NCBI GenBank assembly: GCA_963719285.1
Contig: CAVRBO010000001.1
Span: forward strand, 62,001-126,000
DNA from: C-114 sp963719285
Lineage (GTDB): Bacteria > Chloroflexota > Limnocylindria > Limnocylindrales > CSP1-4
DNA length: 64,000 nucleotides
Direction of reading: 5' to 3'
The stretch's first letter is position 1. Each line of letters opens with the position of its first letter. Below, one piece after another: positions 60,550 through 64,000 of this stretch. The notes below the pieces were generated by a model. The model was not told where the DNA came from, ran no database searches, and saw nothing but the letters and a program-made list of their open reading frames with translations. A program made the position numbers and the translations under genes.

Positions 60550-61881
60550 TCAGTCGCCGACGCCACCGCCAGAGCGCGGCAGGCCGGCCAGCGCGTCGCC
60601 GAAGATCTCGAGCGCCTCGGACACTTCGGCACTGGTCGCGTCGATCGGTGGGATCCAGCGGACCACCTGGTGCCCGGACCCGCAGGTGAGCAGCAGCAGG
60701 CCGTCGTCCGCGCACCGGGCGATGAGAGCCTCGGCCGTGACGCCATCCGGCACTTTCGTGCCCCGATCCTCCACGAACTCCACGCCGACCATGAGCCCGG
60801 GTCCCCGGATGTCGCCGACCCGATCGTCCTCCGCCGCGATCCGGCGCAGACCGGAGGTGAGCTCCGCGCCCCGGGCGGCGGCATTCGCCACGAGGCCTTC
60901 CGTGCGGATCGTCTGCATGACCGCCACGCCCGCCGCACATGCGACCGGGTTGCCGCCGAACGTGGAGCCGTGGGCGCCACGTCCCCAGCGCTCCTGGAGC
61001 GCCCGGGAACTCACGATGGCGGACAGCGGCAGGCCGTTGGCGATCGCCTTCGCCAGGCACACCACGTCCGGAACGACCCCCGCGTGTTCGAAGGCCCACA
61101 TCGTGCCGGTCCGCCCGAACCCGCTCTGGACCTCGTCCACGATGAGCACGATCCCGTGCTCGTCGCAGAACGTCCGCAGGCCGCGCAGGAAGGCCGCCGG
61201 CGCCGGGGTATACCCGCCCTCGCCCTGGACGGGCTCGATGAGGACCGCCGCGATGGCTTCGGCCGGGATGACGCTGGAGGTCAAGTCGTGGAGCGCCGCC
61301 AGGCAGCGTTCGGTGGCCAGCGCCTCGTCGCCGCCGAAGTCGCGGTACGCGGCGGGGAAGGGGAGCAGGTGGACGCCGGGCAGGAGCGGCTCGTAGCCGC
61401 GCCGGTAGTTCAGGTTCGAGCTCGTCACGGACGCCGCCCCGAACGTCCGACCATGGAACGCGCCCCGGAACGCGACGATGCCCGGGCGTCCGGTCGTCCG
61501 CCGGGCGAGCTTGAGCGCCGCCTCGACGGCCTCCGATCCCGAGTTCATGAAGAACACGCTGTCGAGAGGTTCCGGGAACGTGGCCACGAGCTCGTCCGCG
61601 AGCCGGATCGACGGCTCCGAGTAGCCGATCGCGGCGGTAGGTGCGATGAGCTTGTCCACCTGGGCGTGGATGGCCGCCGTCACCGCCGGGTGGTGGTGGC
61701 CGAGCGCGGAGACGGCGATCCCGTTCGCGAAGTCCAGGTAGGCCTTGCCCGCCGTGTCGTACAGGCGATGGCCCTCACCGTGGCTCCAGCTGCGTTCGAA
61801 GTAGCGGCCGAGGACCGGCGTGATGTGGGCGCGGGCGAGCGCTCCGAGATCGGTCGCGGGGGGTTCCTTGTGGGCCGTCAT
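60550..61881 (-). CDS. Class III aminotransferase (4-aminobutyrate/ornithine type)
   Basis: A PLP enzyme, 443 residues. It moves an amino group between an omega-amino acid such as GABA and 2-oxoglutarate. Landmarks are NSGSEAVEAALKLARRTTGRPGIVAFRGAFHGRT, the PLP-contact aspartate in VLIVDEVQSGFGRTG, the Schiff-base lysine in PDVVCLAKAIANGLPLSA, and GSTFGGNPVACAAGVAVM. It matches GabT-like enzymes better than ArgD. An aminobutyraldehyde-type dehydrogenase is encoded 55 kb away. GAGGA precedes the ATG. It diverges from the acyl-CoA dehydrogenase gene. Confidence 0.88.
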   Translation of the reverse strand: MTAHKEPPATDLGALARAHITPVLGRYFERSWSHGEGHRLYDTAGKAYLDFANGIAVSALGHHHPAVTAAIHAQVDKLIAPTAAIGYSEPSIRLADELVATFPEPLDSVFFMNSGSEAVEAALKLARRTTGRPGIVAFRGAFHGRTFGAASVTSSNLNYRRGYEPLLPGVHLLPFPAAYRDFGGDEALATERCLAALHDLTSSVIPAEAIAAVLIEPVQGEGGYTPAPAAFLRGLRTFCDEHGIVLIVDEVQSGFGRTGTMWAFEHAGVVPDVVCLAKAIANGLPLSAIVSSRALQERWGRGAHGSTFGGNPVACAAGVAVMQTIRTEGLVANAAARGAELTSGLRRIAAEDDRVGDIRGPGLMVGVEFVEDRGTKVPDGVTAEALIARCADDGLLLLTCGSGHQVVRWIPPIDATSAEVSEALEIFGDALAGLPRSGGGVGD

Positions 61882-61924
61882 GGGTGTCCTCGACTGGGGC
61901 GGAAGCGTCAGGGGGAGCCCAGCG

Positions 61925-61965
61925 AGTATAGGAGAGCCTCGACCGTCGCTCCGGCTGCGTAGAAT
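61925..61965. promoter_or_regulatory. Divergent promoter region
   Basis: On the minus strand TATACT (61925-61930) is a good -10 for the aminotransferase gene. On the plus strand TAGAAT (61960-61965) is a good -10 for the acyl-CoA dehydrogenase gene, about 50 bases before its GTG. No firm -35 hexamers are seen. Confidence 0.5.
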
Positions 61966-62015
61966 GGCCGGACGCCGCGACCCCGCCGCATACCCCCTCC
62001 AGCCCCGGAGCGACC

Positions 62016-63242
62016 GTGATCGACTTCACGCTCACGGACGAGAACCGCCTCGTCCAGCAGAGCGCCCGCGCCTTCGTCGAGGCGGAGATCCTGCCCTACA
62101 TCCGCGAGTGGGATACGAAGGGCGAGGTCCATCGCGAGGTGTTCGCGAGGATGGCCGAGCTCGGGTTCCTGGGCGCGCCGATCCCGGAAGCCTATGGCGG
62201 ATCGGGGATGGACTACATCAGCTTCGCGATCCTGTGCGAGGAGCTCGAGCGTGCCGATACCGCGTTCCGGGTGATCCAGAGCGTGCACGTCGCGCTCAAC
62301 TCGCTGGCCCTGCTCCAATGGGGCAACGAGGACCAGCGCCAGCGCTACCTCGTCCCGCAGGCACGGGGCGAGAAGGTCGCGACCTTCGGCCTGACCGAGC
62401 CCGGGGCCGGCACGGACGCAGGTGCGCTCCAGACCACGGCCCGCCGCTCGGGCGACACGTACCGGCTCAACGGCCAGAAGATCTGGATCAGCCTCGCCGA
62501 CATCGCCGACCATTTCCTCGTGTTCGCGACGGTCGATCGGGCGAAGAAGCATCGAGGCGTGACCGCCTTCATCGTGGAGCGCGGGTTCAAGGGCCTGACG
62601 ACGGGCACGCTCCACGGCAAGCTGGGCATCCGGGCCGGCAACACGGGCCTCATCAATCTCGACGACTGCGAGGTCCCGGTCGAGAACCGCGTCGGGGAGG
62701 AGGGCGAGGGCTTCCTCGTCGCGATGAGCGCGATCGATCAGGGCCGCTACACGGTCGCCGCGGGCGCCGTGGGTCTCGCCCAGGCCTGCCTGGATGCGAG
62801 CGTCCGCTATGCCCACGAGCGCCAGACGTTCGGTGAGGAGATCGGCCGCCACCAGCTCGTCAAGCAGATGATCGCCAACATGGCGAAGGGGACCGAGATC
62901 GGGCGCCTGCTGGTCTGGCGGGCGGGCTGGCTCAAGAACCACGGCGCGCGCAACACGCGCGAGACGAGCCTCGCCAAGTGGCACGCGACCGACCACTCGG
63001 TCCAGGCCGCGCTGGACGCGATCCAGATCCACGGCGCGAACGGCTACAGCGACGAGTTCCCGGTAGAGCGCTACCTGCGCAACTCGAAGGCCGCGGTGAT
63101 CTACGAGGGCACGAGCCAGCTCCACACGCTCATCCAGGCCGACTATGCCCTGGGCTACCGCGAGGACCGGCCGATCCGCTGCGAGCCGTGGCCGGCCCAG
63201 GGCTTCGCGCGGACGGCCCCCGGCTCTCCCGGCCGGGCGTGA
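62016..63242 (+). CDS. Acyl-CoA dehydrogenase (second paralogue)
   Basis: A 408-residue flavoenzyme of the acyl-CoA dehydrogenase family. Motifs are FGLTEPGAGTDAGALQTTARR, YRLNGQKIWISLADIADHFLVFA, RQTFGEEIGRHQLVKQMIANMAKG, and IQIHGANGYSDEFPVERYLRNSKAAVIYEGTSQLHTLIQA. The ending carries the family C-terminal helix with a 25-residue basic tail. Differences from the 29604 paralogue suggest another acyl chain or a glutaryl/isovaleryl-type substrate. GTG 62016 has GGAG seven bases upstream. A GMC oxidoreductase gene overlaps its stop. Confidence 0.9.
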   Translation: MIDFTLTDENRLVQQSARAFVEAEILPYIREWDTKGEVHREVFARMAELGFLGAPIPEAYGGSGMDYISFAILCEELERADTAFRVIQSVHVALNSLALLQWGNEDQRQRYLVPQARGEKVATFGLTEPGAGTDAGALQTTARRSGDTYRLNGQKIWISLADIADHFLVFATVDRAKKHRGVTAFIVERGFKGLTTGTLHGKLGIRAGNTGLINLDDCEVPVENRVGEEGEGFLVAMSAIDQGRYTVAAGAVGLAQACLDASVRYAHERQTFGEEIGRHQLVKQMIANMAKGTEIGRLLVWRAGWLKNHGARNTRETSLAKWHATDHSVQAALDAIQIHGANGYSDEFPVERYLRNSKAAVIYEGTSQLHTLIQADYALGYREDRPIRCEPWPAQGFARTAPGSPGRA

Positions 63243-64000
63243 CCGAGCAGGTCCCGCCGCCGGCGGCCGATCCTTCCTCGCGGGGCCTCATCCCGGGCGC
63301 GTCTGCGCCGGCCGTCGATCCGATCGCCGGCTGGTCGGCCGCGGAGCTCGCGACGCTCGCCGAGATCGCCGAGACGTTCGTGCGCGGGGGCGCCGTGCGG
63401 CGGGCTCGTCTCGCCGCCCAGGCGATCGCTTCGCTCGATCCCGCGCAGGCCCGCCAGCTCCGGCTCGTCCTGAGGCTCGTCGAGTCGCGCCTCGTCAACC
63501 TCGCCCTGTACGGCCGCCCCACGGCCTTCCGCGACCTCCAGCCGGACGCCCGGGCGCGCTACCTGATCGGCTGGGCGACCTCGCGGCTGGCGCTCCGCCG
63601 GTCCGGTTACCAGGCGTTCAAGAAGCTCCTGTGCTTCCTCGCCTACGCGGACCCGGGCGAGACCGGCGCGAACCCGCTCTGGACGACCATCGGCTACCGC
63701 TCGCCGATCGAGCCGCTGACCGACGAGCCCAGCCCGATCGTCCCGTTCGCTCCGCCACCCGCGGATGCCGCGGCGACCCTGCACGCCGACGTCGTGGTCG
63801 TCGGGTCCGGCGCCGGCGGTGGCGTCGTCGCGGCCGAGGCGGCCCAGGCGGGCCGCTCGGTCATCGTCGTGGAGGCAGGGTCGTTCATCCCCGAGCCCGA
63901 CATGCCGACCGACGAGCTCGCGGCATACGACCGGATGTACCTCGACCACGGGATGACGGCCACCTGGGACGGTTCGGTCTCGATCCTGGCCGCATCCGTG
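63239..64000 (+). CDS. GMC-family oxidoreductase, N-terminal part
   Basis: The gene runs off the window; 254 residues are visible. A helical N-terminal domain (about 25-165; LATLAEIAETFVRGGAVRRARLAAQ, RYLIGWATSRLALRRSGYQAFKKLLCFLAYADPGETGANPLW) precedes the FAD fold HADVVVVGSGAGGGVVAAEAAQAGRSVIVVEAGSF. This extra domain is typical of long-chain alcohol oxidase or choline-dehydrogenase-like GMC enzymes. GTG 63239 overlaps the acyl-CoA dehydrogenase TGA. An alcohol or sterol oxidation role next to acyl-CoA oxidation is likely. Confidence 0.82.
   Translation, partial: MTEQVPPPAADPSSRGLIPGASAPAVDPIAGWSAAELATLAEIAETFVRGGAVRRARLAAQAIASLDPAQARQLRLVLRLVESRLVNLALYGRPTAFRDLQPDARARYLIGWATSRLALRRSGYQAFKKLLCFLAYADPGETGANPLWTTIGYRSPIEPLTDEPSPIVPFAPPPADAAATLHADVVVVGSGAGGGVVAAEAAQAGRSVIVVEAGSFIPEPDMPTDELAAYDRMYLDHGMTATWDGSVSILAASV

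Overview
The window is about 70% GC and almost fully coding, with strong G/C bias at third codon positions. GTG starts are common, and TTG and probably CTG starts also occur. Lipobox lipoproteins, a Tat signal, a sortase-fold protein, PlsY, a double zinc-ribbon protein, and many starts that look leaderless (a TAnnnT hexamer 6-7 nt before the start) fit a high-GC Chloroflexota lineage of the Limnocylindria/Ellin6529 type. A deep actinobacterial lineage is the alternative. This placement is inferred from gene content only. No CRISPR array, phage, plasmid or transposase gene was seen.

Layout. 0-9.5 kb: substrate-binding protein and permease of a NMT1/SsuA-type ABC importer (no ATPase in view), a GT1 glycosyltransferase, an aldehyde dehydrogenase, MutY, NAD(P)HX epimerase and glycerol-3-phosphate dehydrogenase. 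9.5-13 kb: a likely leaderless 42-residue protein, glycerol kinase, a zinc-ribbon gene whose ribosome site lies in a hairpin overlapped by a leader ORF, and plsY. Together glpD, glpK and plsY link glycerol use to phospholipid synthesis. 13-21.4 kb: a branched-chain 2-oxoacid dehydrogenase cluster (lpdA, E1 alpha, E1 beta, E2) with lipoyl synthase close by. A HTH/nuclease-like protein and a chain of two six-residue minigenes sit inside it. 21.4-27.6 kb: an adenosine deaminase-like enzyme, then an ECF sigma factor, a one-helix membrane protein with an external solute-binding-protein domain (proposed anti-sigma sensor) and a PQQ/NHL propeller lipoprotein. The sigma gene and the lipoprotein gene carry the same promoter-like sequence. 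27.6-35.7 kb: YceI, a SufR-like regulator, acyl-CoA dehydrogenase, a sortase-like protein, an acyl-CoA synthetase, small proteins and a Tat-exported surface protein.

35.9-49.8 kb: a minus-strand operon of eight genes: exported membrane protein, ABC ATPase, ABC-2 permease, a coiled-coil membrane protein with a Gly-Gln repeat, MoxR AAA+ ATPase, DUF58, and two von Willebrand A proteins. The Gly-Gln tract carries a frame break. 49.9-64 kb: a frameshifted DUF1015 gene, an alpha/beta hydrolase lacking its nucleophile serine, tRNA-Glu(CTC), a DUF1611/dipeptide-epimerase pair (DgcN/DgcA-like), an orphan DNA methyltransferase, tRNA-Arg(TCT), a S41 protease lipoprotein, a short excisionase-type DNA-binding protein, a class III aminotransferase, a second acyl-CoA dehydrogenase and the start of a GMC oxidoreductase.

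Three themes stand out: the sigma/sensor/lipoprotein module with its duplicated promoter; leader ORFs and stop-start relays before several genes; and probable leaderless transcription at about ten genes. All functions are read from sequence motifs. No database search was run.
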